Source of the DNA: an uncultured Opitutia bacterium
Lineage (GTDB): Bacteria; Verrucomicrobiota; Verrucomicrobiia; Opitutales; UBA953
DNA: 16,591 bases
Direction: 5' to 3'
Assembly: GCA_903895475.1 (NCBI GenBank)
Contig: CAITUF010000179.1
Coordinates: forward strand, 1 to 16,591
The notes under the pieces are model-generated. The model made no database searches. It saw nothing but the letters and a program-made list of their open reading frames with translations, and had not been told where the DNA came from. Position 1 is the first letter of the stretch; each line of letters opens with the position of its first letter. A program made the position numbers and the translations under genes. Shown here piece by piece: positions 7,174 through 13,706 of the stretch.

Positions 7174-7512
7174 ATGCGCTTCGCCCTCTCCATGTCGGTC
7201 TTGCTCGCTTCCGCTGCTGCGGTTTGCGCAGGCAGCCGTACGTTGGGGTCGGCCGAGTCGAATGGTCAGGCCAATGTCGTCGAAGTGGTCGTCGGTCGCA
7301 GTGCGGACCTTGTGGTCCTCGCCAGCGGTTACGACGCAGGTCTCCGTCCGGGTACCGTTTGTACGGTCTTCCGCGCGGGCCAAGCCTTCGGTTCGATTGT
7401 CGTCGCGGATGCCTCTGAGCATCGCGCCGTGGCCTTGATTCTTTCGCTCGACGGCGGCGCCCGCATCAATCCGGGCGACACCGTTACTCTCCGCGCTAAT
7501 CCCCGCATCTAA
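7174..7512 (+). CDS. Exported small beta-rich protein inserted in the S10 operon
   Basis: This 112-residue protein is not a ribosomal protein I recognise. The N-terminus is a clear signal peptide: MR, hydrophobic core FALSMSVLLASAAAV, and a VCA-GS cleavage site after Ala19. Cys18 is not in a proper lipobox. The mature part (about 35-109) alternates beta-like segments with turns: VVEVVVGRSADLVVLASG, YDAGLRPGTVCTVFRAGQAF, GSIVVADASEHRAVALIL, and INPGDTVTL. The GLRPGT...VFRAG...G.I.V...AVALIL...PGD layout resembles the small SH3-like or FlgT C-terminal-like barrels of envelope proteins; I infer that fold by pattern only. It starts 8 nt after rpsS and ends 24 nt before rplV, so it is surely co-transcribed. 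Codons are slightly less biased than its neighbours (more GCG, TCG, GTG). Confidence 0.8.
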   Translation: MRFALSMSVLLASAAAVCAGSRTLGSAESNGQANVVEVVVGRSADLVVLASGYDAGLRPGTVCTVFRAGQAFGSIVVADASEHRAVALILSLDGGARINPGDTVTLRANPRI

Positions 7513-7536
7513 CCTAAACACCCTTTTATAACCGTC

Positions 7537-7875
7537 ATGGAAGTCCACGCTCTCACCCGTTTTGCCCGCATGTCGCCCCAGAAGGTGCGCGAAGTCGCCC
7601 GCCAGATCCAGGGTCTCCCTGCCGAGGAAGCCGTCCAGCTCCTCCGCTTCATCCCGCGTAAGTCGGCACGCCTCCTGTCCAAGACTTTGGCCAGTGCGAT
7701 TGCCAACGCCGAGAACAACCACCAGCTCTCCAGCGCCGATCTCATCATCGTTTCCGCCACGGTGAACCAAGGTCCCGTGCTCAAGCGCTCGATGCCCGCC
7801 GCGCGCGGCTCGGCCCACCCGATCCACAAGTCTATGAGCCACATCCGCATCGCGCTGGGCTCGGCCACCAAGTAA
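7537..7875 (+). CDS. rplV: 50S ribosomal protein L22
   Basis: L22 binds 23S rRNA, and its long beta-hairpin lines the exit tunnel opposite L4. The 112 residues match the family. Recognisable parts are FARMSPQKVREVARQIQG (9-26), KTLASAIANAENNHQLS (49-65) and the hairpin segment RSMPAARGSAHPIHKSMSHIRI (about 84-105). It lies after the extra exported-protein gene instead of directly after rpsS; rpsC follows at 18 nt as usual. Confidence 0.97.
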   Translation: MEVHALTRFARMSPQKVREVARQIQGLPAEEAVQLLRFIPRKSARLLSKTLASAIANAENNHQLSSADLIIVSATVNQGPVLKRSMPAARGSAHPIHKSMSHIRIALGSATK

Positions 7876-7893
7876 CCCCTTACAAACCACACA

Positions 7894-8541
7894 ATGGGAC
7901 AGAAAGTAAATCCGATCGGCTTCCGTCTAGCCGTCCGCCGCAACTGGGAATCTCGCTGGTTCGCAACGACGCGCGATGGCGCCTTCGCTCGCAACATCCT
8001 CGAGGACTACCGCATCCGCGAGTTCCTGAAGGAAAAGCTCCGCCAGGCTGCTGTGCCCCGCATCTTTATCGAGCGTGCTGGCCCCAAGGTCCGCGTTCGT
8101 ATCTGGACCGCCCGCCCGGGCGTTGTCATCGGCCGTAAGGGCGATGAACTCAAGAAGCTCCGTGAGGAGATCGCTGTCGTCGCCGGCAAGGCGAAGGCCG
8201 AGGACGTCATCCTCGAAGTCAACGAAGTGAAGCGCCCCGACCTCGTGGCCCAGCTCGTGGCTGAAAACGTCGCCCTCCAGCTTGAGCGCCGCATCTCTTT
8301 CCGCCGCGCCATGAAGAAGGCCATCCAGTCCACGATGCAGAACGGTGCCGACGGCATCCGTCTCCGCCTCGGTGGTCGCCTTGGTGGTGCCGAAATCGCC
8401 CGCGTTGAGTCCGCTCGCGTCGGTCGCGTTCCTCTCCACACCTTGCGCGAGAACATCGACTACGGTTTTGCTGAAGCCCGCACCCTCTACGGTAAACTCG
8501 GCATCAAGTGCTGGATTTGCGCCAAGGACTCCGAGTTCTAA
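7894..8541 (+). CDS. rpsC: 30S ribosomal protein S3
   Basis: S3 forms part of the mRNA entry channel and contributes to ribosomal helicase activity with S4 and S5. The protein has 215 residues. It starts MGQKVNPIGFRL, as the family does; the type II KH domain carries PGVVIGRKGDELKKLR with the GRKG loop at 80-83; the C-terminal domain has GADGIRLRLGGRLGGAEIAR. The C-terminus GIKCWICAKDSEF is odd: most homologues have a V-W-I-Y type sequence there, while this one has a Cys-x-x-Cys pair (206 and 209) and ends soon after. Confidence 0.97.
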   Translation: MGQKVNPIGFRLAVRRNWESRWFATTRDGAFARNILEDYRIREFLKEKLRQAAVPRIFIERAGPKVRVRIWTARPGVVIGRKGDELKKLREEIAVVAGKAKAEDVILEVNEVKRPDLVAQLVAENVALQLERRISFRRAMKKAIQSTMQNGADGIRLRLGGRLGGAEIARVESARVGRVPLHTLRENIDYGFAEARTLYGKLGIKCWICAKDSEF

Positions 8542-8578
8542 ACCGCCCTCGCACCCCTCTAACTAAAGACCCGCTTCC

Positions 8579-9007
8579 ATGGCCAATCTTCAACCCGCCC
8601 GCACCAAGTGGCGCAAACACCGCAAAGGCAAGATCCGCGGTAATGCCACGACCTGCAACACCCTCGCTTTCGGCGATTTCGGCATCCAGTCCTTGGACCG
8701 TGCCCGTATCCCCGCTAACCAAATCGAGGCTGCTCGTATCGCCATCTCCCGCGCTTTGAAGCGTAAGGGCAAGATGTGGATGCGCGTTTTCCCCCACACC
8801 CCGGTGACCAAGAAGCCGGCCGAAGTCCGAATGGGCTCCGGTAAGGGTAGCGTCGAGTACTATGTGGCCGTGATTAAGCCAGGAACCATGCTTTTTGAGG
8901 TAGGTGGCGTGACGATCACCGTCGCCCGCGAGGCCATGCGCCTAGCCGATACGAAGCTCCAGGTCCGCTGTCGCTTCCTCGCCCGTGAAGAACTCGAAAA
9001 GTATTGA
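8579..9007 (+). CDS. rplP: 50S ribosomal protein L16
   Basis: L16 is a late assembly protein that positions A-site tRNA. The 142-residue product has LQPARTKWRKHRKGKIRGNA at the start, LAFGDFGIQSLDRARIPANQIEAARIA, and TKKPAEVRMGSGKGSVEYYVA. Arg84 in EVRMGSGKG aligns with the E. coli Arg81 that is hydroxylated by YcfD. The ATG at 8579 adds Met-Ala-Asn to the common start. It is the only complete gene here that ends in TGA; that stop overlaps an ATG (TGATG) opening a nine-codon frame. Confidence 0.97.
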   Translation: MANLQPARTKWRKHRKGKIRGNATTCNTLAFGDFGIQSLDRARIPANQIEAARIAISRALKRKGKMWMRVFPHTPVTKKPAEVRMGSGKGSVEYYVAVIKPGTMLFEVGGVTITVAREAMRLADTKLQVRCRFLAREELEKY

Positions 9008-9048
9008 TGCCTAAGGCCTTCCTCACCCATAACTGACCTCTTTTCCCG

Positions 9049-9273
9049 ATGCGTACCTACCAAAAAGGCAAGCCTTCCGCCGCCTCCGCACTGCGTCCCC
9101 TGGCCGCCGCTGAGCTCCAGAAGCGCGTGCGCGAAGCCCGCGAGGAACTCCTCCAGCTCCGTCTCCGTAAGGCGACCGGCGCTGTCGAAAACTCCGCCCG
9201 TTTCCGTTCCCTCCGCGTCGACATCGCTCGATGCCTGACGGTGCTGAAGGCTCAGGCCGCCGCCGCTAAGTAA
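9049..9273 (+). CDS. rpmC: 50S ribosomal protein L29
   Basis: L29 is a small helical hairpin protein at the tunnel exit beside L23. The 74 residues include the core LAAAELQKRVREAREELLQL, RLRKATGAVENSARFRSLRV, DIARCLTVLKAQ; the ELLQLRLRKATGAVEN stretch fits the family. About 17 residues precede the core (MRTYQKGKPSAASALRP), making it longer than the usual 60-66; no downstream ATG would give a shorter start. rpsQ follows after 19 nt, the standard order. Confidence 0.93.
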   Translation: MRTYQKGKPSAASALRPLAAAELQKRVREAREELLQLRLRKATGAVENSARFRSLRVDIARCLTVLKAQAAAAK

Positions 9274-9292
9274 CCCTTAAACCATTATTCCG

Positions 9293-9577
9293 ATGTCCGA
9301 GACCCGCTCCAACCGCAAGACCCTCATCGGCTTCGTCGCCACCCGTTCGGGCGACAAGTCTGTGAAGGTAAATTTCCAATACACCGTCCTTCACCCCGTT
9401 TACGGCAAGGAAGTGAAACGCCGCACCGTGCTCCACGCCCATGACGAGAAGAACGAATGTAAGGTGGGCGATAAGGTCGAGATTATGGAGACCCGCCCTT
9501 TGTCTAAGCTCAAGCGCTGGCGCGTGATTCGCGTCGTCGAAGCCGCGAAGATTGCTGCCCAGCCGATTGACGGCTAA
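9293..9577 (+). CDS. rpsQ: 30S ribosomal protein S17
   Basis: S17 is a small OB-fold protein that binds 16S rRNA helices near the base of the body early in assembly. The 94 residues show RKTLIGFVATRSGDKSVKV, HPVYGKEVKRRTVLHAHDE, CKVGDKVEIMETRPLSKLKR and WRVIRVVE, the expected family blocks, with a short Ala-rich tail. It is the last gene of the S10 group; rplN follows after 19 nt with no sign of a terminator or new promoter, so the S10 and spc parts appear joined. Confidence 0.97.
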   Translation: MSETRSNRKTLIGFVATRSGDKSVKVNFQYTVLHPVYGKEVKRRTVLHAHDEKNECKVGDKVEIMETRPLSKLKRWRVIRVVEAAKIAAQPIDG

Positions 9578-9596
9578 TCCCCCACTACCTACTTTT

Positions 9597-9962
9597 ATGC
9601 TTCAGATGCTTTCCCGACTCGACGTCGCCGATAATACCGGTGCTCGTCAGGTCCAGATGATCCGCCGCCTCGGCCAGATCACCGACACCGCCGGTATCGG
9701 CGACGTCATCATTTGCTCCGTCAAGGACTCGACCCCCGATGCCCAGTGCAAGAAGGGTAGCGTCGTCCGCGCCGTCATCGTTCGTACCGTGGCCCCAATC
9801 CGTCGTAACGACGGGAGCTACTTACGCTTCGACTCGAACGCGGTCGTCATCCTGGACGATAACGGCAACCCGAAGGGTACCCGCATCTTCGGGCCCGTCG
9901 CCCGCGAACTCCGCGGCAAGAACTTCATGAAGATCATTTCCCTCGCTCCCGAGGTCCTCTAA
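9597..9962 (+). CDS. rplN: 50S ribosomal protein L14
   Basis: L14 is a central large-subunit protein at bridge B8 and the binding site of the silencing factor RsfS. The 121-residue product starts MLQMLSRLDVADNTGARQ, matching the family MIQ.-.T.L.VADNSGA pattern. It continues CKKGSVVRAVIVRTVAPIRR, DGSYLRFDSNAVVILDDNGN, PKGTRIFGPVARELR and ends MKIISLAPEVL. I chose ATG 9597; an in-frame ATG at 9552 would add 15 unrelated residues and overlap rpsQ. rplX begins 6 nt after the stop, suggesting coupling. Confidence 0.98.
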   Translation: MLQMLSRLDVADNTGARQVQMIRRLGQITDTAGIGDVIICSVKDSTPDAQCKKGSVVRAVIVRTVAPIRRNDGSYLRFDSNAVVILDDNGNPKGTRIFGPVARELRGKNFMKIISLAPEVL

Positions 9963-9968
9963 TCCGCC

Positions 9969-10241
9969 ATGTCTAAGACTGATATCAAACGAGGCGACGA
10001 AGTCGTCGTCATTGCCGGTGCCGACAAGGGCAAGCGCGGCGAAATCCTCACCTACGATCGGGACGCCGAACGCGTCACCATCAAGGGCCTTAACCTCGTC
10101 AAGCGCCACCTGAAGCGCACGCAGGAGGGCACTGGCGGCATCACCGAGAAGGAAGCCCCGATTCATCGCTCGAACGTGATGCTCGGCTCTCTCTGGGACG
10201 CCCGTCGTGCCAAGAAGCCAGCCAAGAAGTCTGCTAAGTAA
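9969..10241 (+). CDS. rplX: 50S ribosomal protein L24
   Basis: L24 is one of the two initiators of large-subunit assembly. The 90-residue product has a KOW motif at its start (IKRGDEVVVIAGADKGKRGE, residues about 5-24). GLNLVKRHLKRTQEGTGGIT and KEAPIHRSNVMLGS follow, both typical. The C-terminus is short and lysine-rich (ARRAKKPAKKSAK), a little shorter than the usual 100 or so residues. It sits 6 nt behind rplN, the tightest spacing in the window. Confidence 0.96.
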   Translation: MSKTDIKRGDEVVVIAGADKGKRGEILTYDRDAERVTIKGLNLVKRHLKRTQEGTGGITEKEAPIHRSNVMLGSLWDARRAKKPAKKSAK

Positions 10242-10273
10242 CCCTGACGAAACCACCCGAGATTTACACGAAG

Positions 10274-10861
10274 ATGTCTACCAAGCCCTACCTTAAGAAG
10301 GCCTACCTCGAGAAGGTCGTCCCCGAGCTCATCAAGGCCCGCGGTTACAAGAACGTCCACCAGGTCCCTAACCTCACCAAGATTGTCCTTAACTCGGCTT
10401 TCAAGGCTGACGCTGACAAGGCCCACATGGCCGAAGTCGTAAAGGAAATCACCAAGTTGTCTGGTCAAAAGCCAATCATCACCTACGCGTCCAAGAGCGT
10501 CGCGAGCTTTAAGGTTCGTGAAGGCATGCCGCTCGGCTGCGTGGTTACCCTCCGGGGTGCCCGCATGTGGGAATTCATGCTCCGCCTTACCGCGGTGGCC
10601 CTCCCAATGATTCGCGACTTCCGCGGTGTCGGTAACCGCCTCGATGGTCGCGGTAACTTCTCCCTCGGGATTGTGGATCACACCATCTTCCCCGAAACCC
10701 AAGCTGACGGCTCTCAGCGTGCGAATATCGGTATGGACGTCGTCATCGTGACGACTGCCACCAACGACGACGAAGGCCGCGAGCTGCTCCGCATGCTCGG
10801 TATGCCGTTCCGCCGCTCCTCCGCCGCCACCGAAGCCGCCGCCGCCACCGCGAAGGCCTAA
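10274..10861 (+). CDS. rplE: 50S ribosomal protein L5
   Basis: L5 binds 5S rRNA with L18 and forms the central protuberance, contacting the small-subunit head. The 195 residues include NVHQVPNLTKIVLNSAF, SGQKPIITYASKSVASFKVR, EGMPLGCVVTLRGARMWEFM, LPMIRDFRGV and GNFSLGIVDHTIFPE, and GMDVVIVTTA near the end. It is about 16 residues longer than the E. coli protein through an Ala-rich tail (SSAATEAAAATAKA). The order rplX-rplE-rpsN is standard. Confidence 0.97.
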   Translation: MSTKPYLKKAYLEKVVPELIKARGYKNVHQVPNLTKIVLNSAFKADADKAHMAEVVKEITKLSGQKPIITYASKSVASFKVREGMPLGCVVTLRGARMWEFMLRLTAVALPMIRDFRGVGNRLDGRGNFSLGIVDHTIFPETQADGSQRANIGMDVVIVTTATNDDEGRELLRMLGMPFRRSSAATEAAAATAKA

Positions 10862-10882
10862 CCCCTCACCTTACACACCAGT

Positions 10883-11188
10883 ATGGCCAAGAAGTCTGTC
10901 ATCCAACGCGCCCTCAAGCGCGATCGCCTTGTCGCCAAGCACGCTGCCAAGCGCGCCGAGCTCAAGGCAATCCTCCTCAGCCCCAAGACCACCGAGGACG
11001 AGTTTTACGTCGCCCAGCGCAAACTTACCGAGTTGCCCCGCAACTCGTCGAAGGTTCGTCATAAGAACCGCTGCGCTATCTCGGGCCGTCCACGTGCGTT
11101 CATTCGCAAGTTCGGCCTCTCCCGTATCACCTTCCGCGAACTCGCCCTTGGTGGCCAGATTCCCGGTGTCACCAAGGCATCCTGGTAA
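10883..11188 (+). CDS. rpsN: 30S ribosomal protein S14, zinc-independent type
   Basis: S14 helps assemble the small-subunit head near S3, S10 and S19. The 101 residues match the long (C-minus) form: MAKKSVIQRALKRDRLVAKH, then KLTELPRNSSKVRHKNRCAI, SGRPRAFIRKFGLSRITFRE and the end GQIPGVTKASW. Only one cysteine is present, so the two-CxxC zinc ribbon of the short form is absent and the protein should not need zinc. Gene order around it is normal. Confidence 0.98.
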   Translation: MAKKSVIQRALKRDRLVAKHAAKRAELKAILLSPKTTEDEFYVAQRKLTELPRNSSKVRHKNRCAISGRPRAFIRKFGLSRITFRELALGGQIPGVTKASW

Positions 11189-11206
11189 CCTCCGACCGCA
11201 ACGACT

Positions 11207-11605
11207 ATGTCCGCTTCTAACGATACCATCGGAGATTTCCTGACCTCCATCCGCAACGCATCTAAGGCCGAGAGGGCCACGATTGTCGTCCAGTGGTCGC
11301 GCCTCCGCGAAGGCGTGGCCCGCATCCTCACGGAGGCCGGCTACGTTGCCAGTTTCCGCAAGGCTGAGCGCGAAGAAAAGCCCGTCCTCGAACTCACCCT
11401 CAAGTACGTCTCCGGAGTGCCTGCGATCACCAGCATCGAGCGTGTCTCGACCCCTGGTCGCCGCGTCTACGCCGGCTACACGACCGTGCCGAAGGTGATC
11501 GGTGGCATGGGCGTCTCCATCCTTACCACTTCCCGTGGCGTCATGACCGATGCCGAGGCTCGTCGCCAGAAGGTTGGCGGCGAACTCCTCGCCAAGGTCT
11601 GGTAA
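11207..11605 (+). CDS. rpsH: 30S ribosomal protein S8
   Basis: S8 is a primary 16S rRNA binder of the central domain and, in E. coli, the autogenous repressor of the spc operon. The 132-residue protein starts with DTIGDFLTSIRNASKAERAT, close to the family D.IADMLTRIRNA. It ends with RRVYAGYTTVPKVIGGMGVS, ILTTSRGVMTDAEARRQKVG, GELLAKVW, as expected. No S8-binding-like element is obvious in the short spacers around rplE, where E. coli has its S8 target. Confidence 0.97.
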   Translation: MSASNDTIGDFLTSIRNASKAERATIVVQWSRLREGVARILTEAGYVASFRKAEREEKPVLELTLKYVSGVPAITSIERVSTPGRRVYAGYTTVPKVIGGMGVSILTTSRGVMTDAEARRQKVGGELLAKVW

Positions 11606-11628
11606 CCCAACCCCCTAACAAAAAAGTC

Positions 11629-12165
11629 ATGAGCCGCATTGGCAAACAACCCGTCCCCGTCCCCGCCTCCGTCAAGGTAGCGATTAACGGTCAGACCATC
11701 TCCGTCGAAGGCCCGAAGGGTAAGCTTTCGCACACGTTCCCCGCCCAGATTGGCGTGACTGTCGACAAGTCCGTCGTCCAAGTCGCTGACCTTTCGGCAA
11801 AGAAGGACTCAGGTCCTGTCTTTGGTACCACTCGCGCCATCATCCGTAATATGGTGGAAGGCGTTGAGAAGGGTTACAGCAAGACTCTCCTGATCGAAGG
11901 CGTCGGCTTCAAGGCCGCCCTTAAGGGGAACGTCCTCGACCTCGCCCTCGGCTACTCCCACCCGATTCGTTACACGGTACCTGTAGGCGTCACGGTCGTC
12001 GTCACCGACGGCACGAAGCTCCTCATCTCCGGTGCCGATCGTCACATGGTTGGCCAGGTCGCTGCCTCCATCAAACTCTACAAGCCGGTCGAGCCTTATA
12101 AGGGCAAGGGTGTTCGCGTCGAAGGCGAATACGTCCGCCGCAAGGAAGGCAAGAAGACCGCCTAA
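11629..12165 (+). CDS. rplF: 50S ribosomal protein L6
   Basis: L6 binds near the factor-binding site of the large subunit beside the sarcin-ricin loop. The 178 residues match the usual length. The protein starts MSRIGKQPVPVPASVKVAI and has NGQTISVEGPKGKLSHTF, GTTRAIIRNMVEGVEKGYSK, LLIEGVGFKAALKGNVLDLA, LGYSHPI, and the C-terminal signature YKGKGVRVEGEYVRRKEGKK. The two similar alpha/beta domains of the family are both complete. rplR follows after 20 nt. Confidence 0.98.
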   Translation: MSRIGKQPVPVPASVKVAINGQTISVEGPKGKLSHTFPAQIGVTVDKSVVQVADLSAKKDSGPVFGTTRAIIRNMVEGVEKGYSKTLLIEGVGFKAALKGNVLDLALGYSHPIRYTVPVGVTVVVTDGTKLLISGADRHMVGQVAASIKLYKPVEPYKGKGVRVEGEYVRRKEGKKTA

Positions 12166-12185
12166 CCCGCTCGCCACTCACCTTC

Positions 12186-12548
12186 ATGAATATTTCCAAG
12201 AAGAACCTGCTCGTGCAGAAGCGCCGCTGGCGCATCCGCAAGACGGTGCAAGGCACCGCCGCTCGCCCGCGCCTCGCGCTCAAGCTGACCCACCTCCACC
12301 TCTACGCCCAGGCGATCGACGACGATCGTGGTGTGACCCTCGTGGCCACTTCCACTACCTCGAAGGATTTCCGCGGCCAGAAGCTCCGTCCGACCGTCGC
12401 CGGTGCCACCGCTTTCGGTGCCGCTTTCGGCGCGAAGGCCAAGGCCGCTGGTCTCACCACCGTGGTCTTCGACCGTGCTGGTCGCCGTTACCATGGCGCC
12501 GTCAAGGCGTTTGCCGATGCCGCCCGCGCCGCTGGCCTCCTCTTCTAA
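12186..12548 (+). CDS. rplR: 50S ribosomal protein L18
   Basis: L18 binds 5S rRNA and attaches it to the large subunit. The 120 residues carry the RRWRIRKTVQGTAARPRLAL block, the HLYAQAIDDDRGVTLVATST segment and the end FDRAGRRYHGAVKAFADAAR, AAGLLF. The usual length is about 117-120. rpsE starts 10 nt after the stop across an A-rich spacer (TAATAAAAATTCC); the stop is followed in frame by a second TAA. Confidence 0.97.
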   Translation: MNISKKNLLVQKRRWRIRKTVQGTAARPRLALKLTHLHLYAQAIDDDRGVTLVATSTTSKDFRGQKLRPTVAGATAFGAAFGAKAKAAGLTTVVFDRAGRRYHGAVKAFADAARAAGLLF

Positions 12549-12558
12549 TAAAAATTCC

Positions 12559-13206
12559 ATGAGCGAAGAAACCAAGAAAGCTGCGGCCCCAGCCACCCCT
12601 GCTGGCAACACCGGTCCTGCTGGTAACGCCGGTCCTGGCCCGGGCCCTGGCGGCGACCGTCGTGGTCCTGGCGGTAACAATAACCGTCGTGGTCCTGGTG
12701 GCCCTGGCGGTCCTCGCGGCCCGCGCCGCGACAACCGCAACGAAGGTCCTGCCTCCGAATACAACGACAAGGTCGTGCACATCAACCGTTGCTCGAAGGC
12801 CACCAAAGGTGGCCGTCGCTTCAACTTCGCTGCGCTCGTCGTGGCGGGTGATGGCAAAGGCCGCGTCGGTCTCGGTTACGGCAAGGCCAAGGAAGTACCC
12901 GATGCTATCCGCAAGGGTACCGACCGTGCTCACCGCGCCCTCGTCCACGTCAATCTGCGTAGTAACACTATCCCGCACGAAGTCATCGGCCGCGCTGATG
13001 GTGGCGTCGTCATGCTCCGCCCGGCTTCACCGGGTACCGGCCTCATCGCCGGCGGTGGTGTCCGTGCTGTCCTCGAAGTGGTCGGCCTCAAGGACGTCCT
13101 CTCAAAGTCGATGGGTTCGAATAACCCTCAGGCTATCGTGAAGGCGACGCTTGATGGTCTCGCCCAGCTCCGCACGCTCGAACAAATCAAGTCTCTCCGC
13201 GCTTAA
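12559..13206 (+). CDS. rpsE: 30S ribosomal protein S5 with a Gly/Pro/Arg-rich N-terminal tail
   Basis: S5 lies at the mRNA entry site and contributes to decoding accuracy. The core, from about residue 68, is normal: KVVHINRCSKATKGGRRFNF, AALVVAGDGKGRVGLGYGKA, KEVPDAIRKGT, GTGLIAGGGVRAVLEVVGLK, SKSMGSNNPQAIVKATLDGL. Total length is 215 versus 167 in E. coli because of an unusual N-terminus: MSEETKKAAAPATP, then about 45 residues rich in Gly, Pro, Arg and Asn (units GPGGNNNRRGPGGPGGPRGP). This tail should be disordered and basic. I chose ATG 12559, just after rplR; a much longer in-frame opening at 12403 would overlap rplR and encode nothing family-like. No rpmD follows; rplO starts 15 nt later. 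Confidence 0.96.
   Translation: MSEETKKAAAPATPAGNTGPAGNAGPGPGPGGDRRGPGGNNNRRGPGGPGGPRGPRRDNRNEGPASEYNDKVVHINRCSKATKGGRRFNFAALVVAGDGKGRVGLGYGKAKEVPDAIRKGTDRAHRALVHVNLRSNTIPHEVIGRADGGVVMLRPASPGTGLIAGGGVRAVLEVVGLKDVLSKSMGSNNPQAIVKATLDGLAQLRTLEQIKSLRA
12595..12730 (+). repeat. Low-complexity repeats encoding the S5 tail
   Basis: Short GGTCCTGG-type units recur here; CGTCGTGGTCCTGG is repeated exactly at 12658-12671 and 12685-12698. The repeats encode Gly-Pro-Gly and Arg-Arg-Gly-Pro-Gly units, so tail length may vary between relatives by slippage or unequal recombination. Confidence 0.7.
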
Positions 13207-13221
13207 GCGGACCTCCCAACT

Positions 13222-13683
13222 ATGAAGCTCCATTCTTTGCCCGCCATTAAGGGCTCCACTCACCGTCACAAGATCCTCGGCCGCGGTCGCGGTACGGGTC
13301 ACGGTAAGACTTCCGGTCGTGGTCACAAGGGTATGAAGGCCCGTTCTGGTGGCGGCCACCGCCCCGGTTTCGAAGGCGGCCAGATGCCCCTTTACCGCCG
13401 TCTACCTAAGCGTGGTTTCAATAACGTAAACCGTATTGATTACGCCGTGGTTAACCTCCGCGACATCGAAGCGCTCGAAGGCTCGACCCTTGGTCTCGCT
13501 GAGTTCAAGGCTCAAGGCGTGCTCCGCTCCAACGCCCCGCTCCTCAAGGTGCTGGCTACGGGCGAAATCACCCGCGCCGTCACCGTTTCGGCCCATCGTT
13601 TCTCCGAAGCTGCTAAGCAGAAGATCCTCGCCGCTGGCGGGAAGGTCATCGAGCTCGCAGTCAAGGCGACGAAGGCAGAGTAA
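13222..13683 (+). CDS. rplO: 50S ribosomal protein L15
   Basis: L15 is a late assembly protein that reaches deep into 23S rRNA through a basic extension. The 153-residue product starts MKLHSLPAIKGSTHRHKILG, RGRGTGHGKTSGRGHKGMKA, RSGGGHRPGFEGGQMPLYRR, LPKRGFNN, all strong family blocks. The C-terminal domain (LAEFKAQGVLRSNAPLLKVL, AAKQKILAAGGKVIEL) is complete. In most bacteria rpmD (L30) lies between rpsE and rplO; only 15 nt separate them here. secY follows after 23 nt. Confidence 0.97.
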   Translation: MKLHSLPAIKGSTHRHKILGRGRGTGHGKTSGRGHKGMKARSGGGHRPGFEGGQMPLYRRLPKRGFNNVNRIDYAVVNLRDIEALEGSTLGLAEFKAQGVLRSNAPLLKVLATGEITRAVTVSAHRFSEAAKQKILAAGGKVIELAVKATKAE

Positions 13684-13706
13684 CCTTCGGAAAGACGCCT
13701 TCCGCG

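Noticed and set aside
9007..9036. Nine-codon frame MPKAFLTHN starting in the TGATG overlap with the rplP stop
   Set aside because: Too short to support as a gene; rplP is the only TGA gene, and the overlap may be chance, although a coupling role cannot be excluded.
12403..12558. Long upstream in-frame extension of rpsE
   Set aside because: It overlaps rplR in another frame and encodes nothing like S5; the ATG at 12559 fits the operon spacing.
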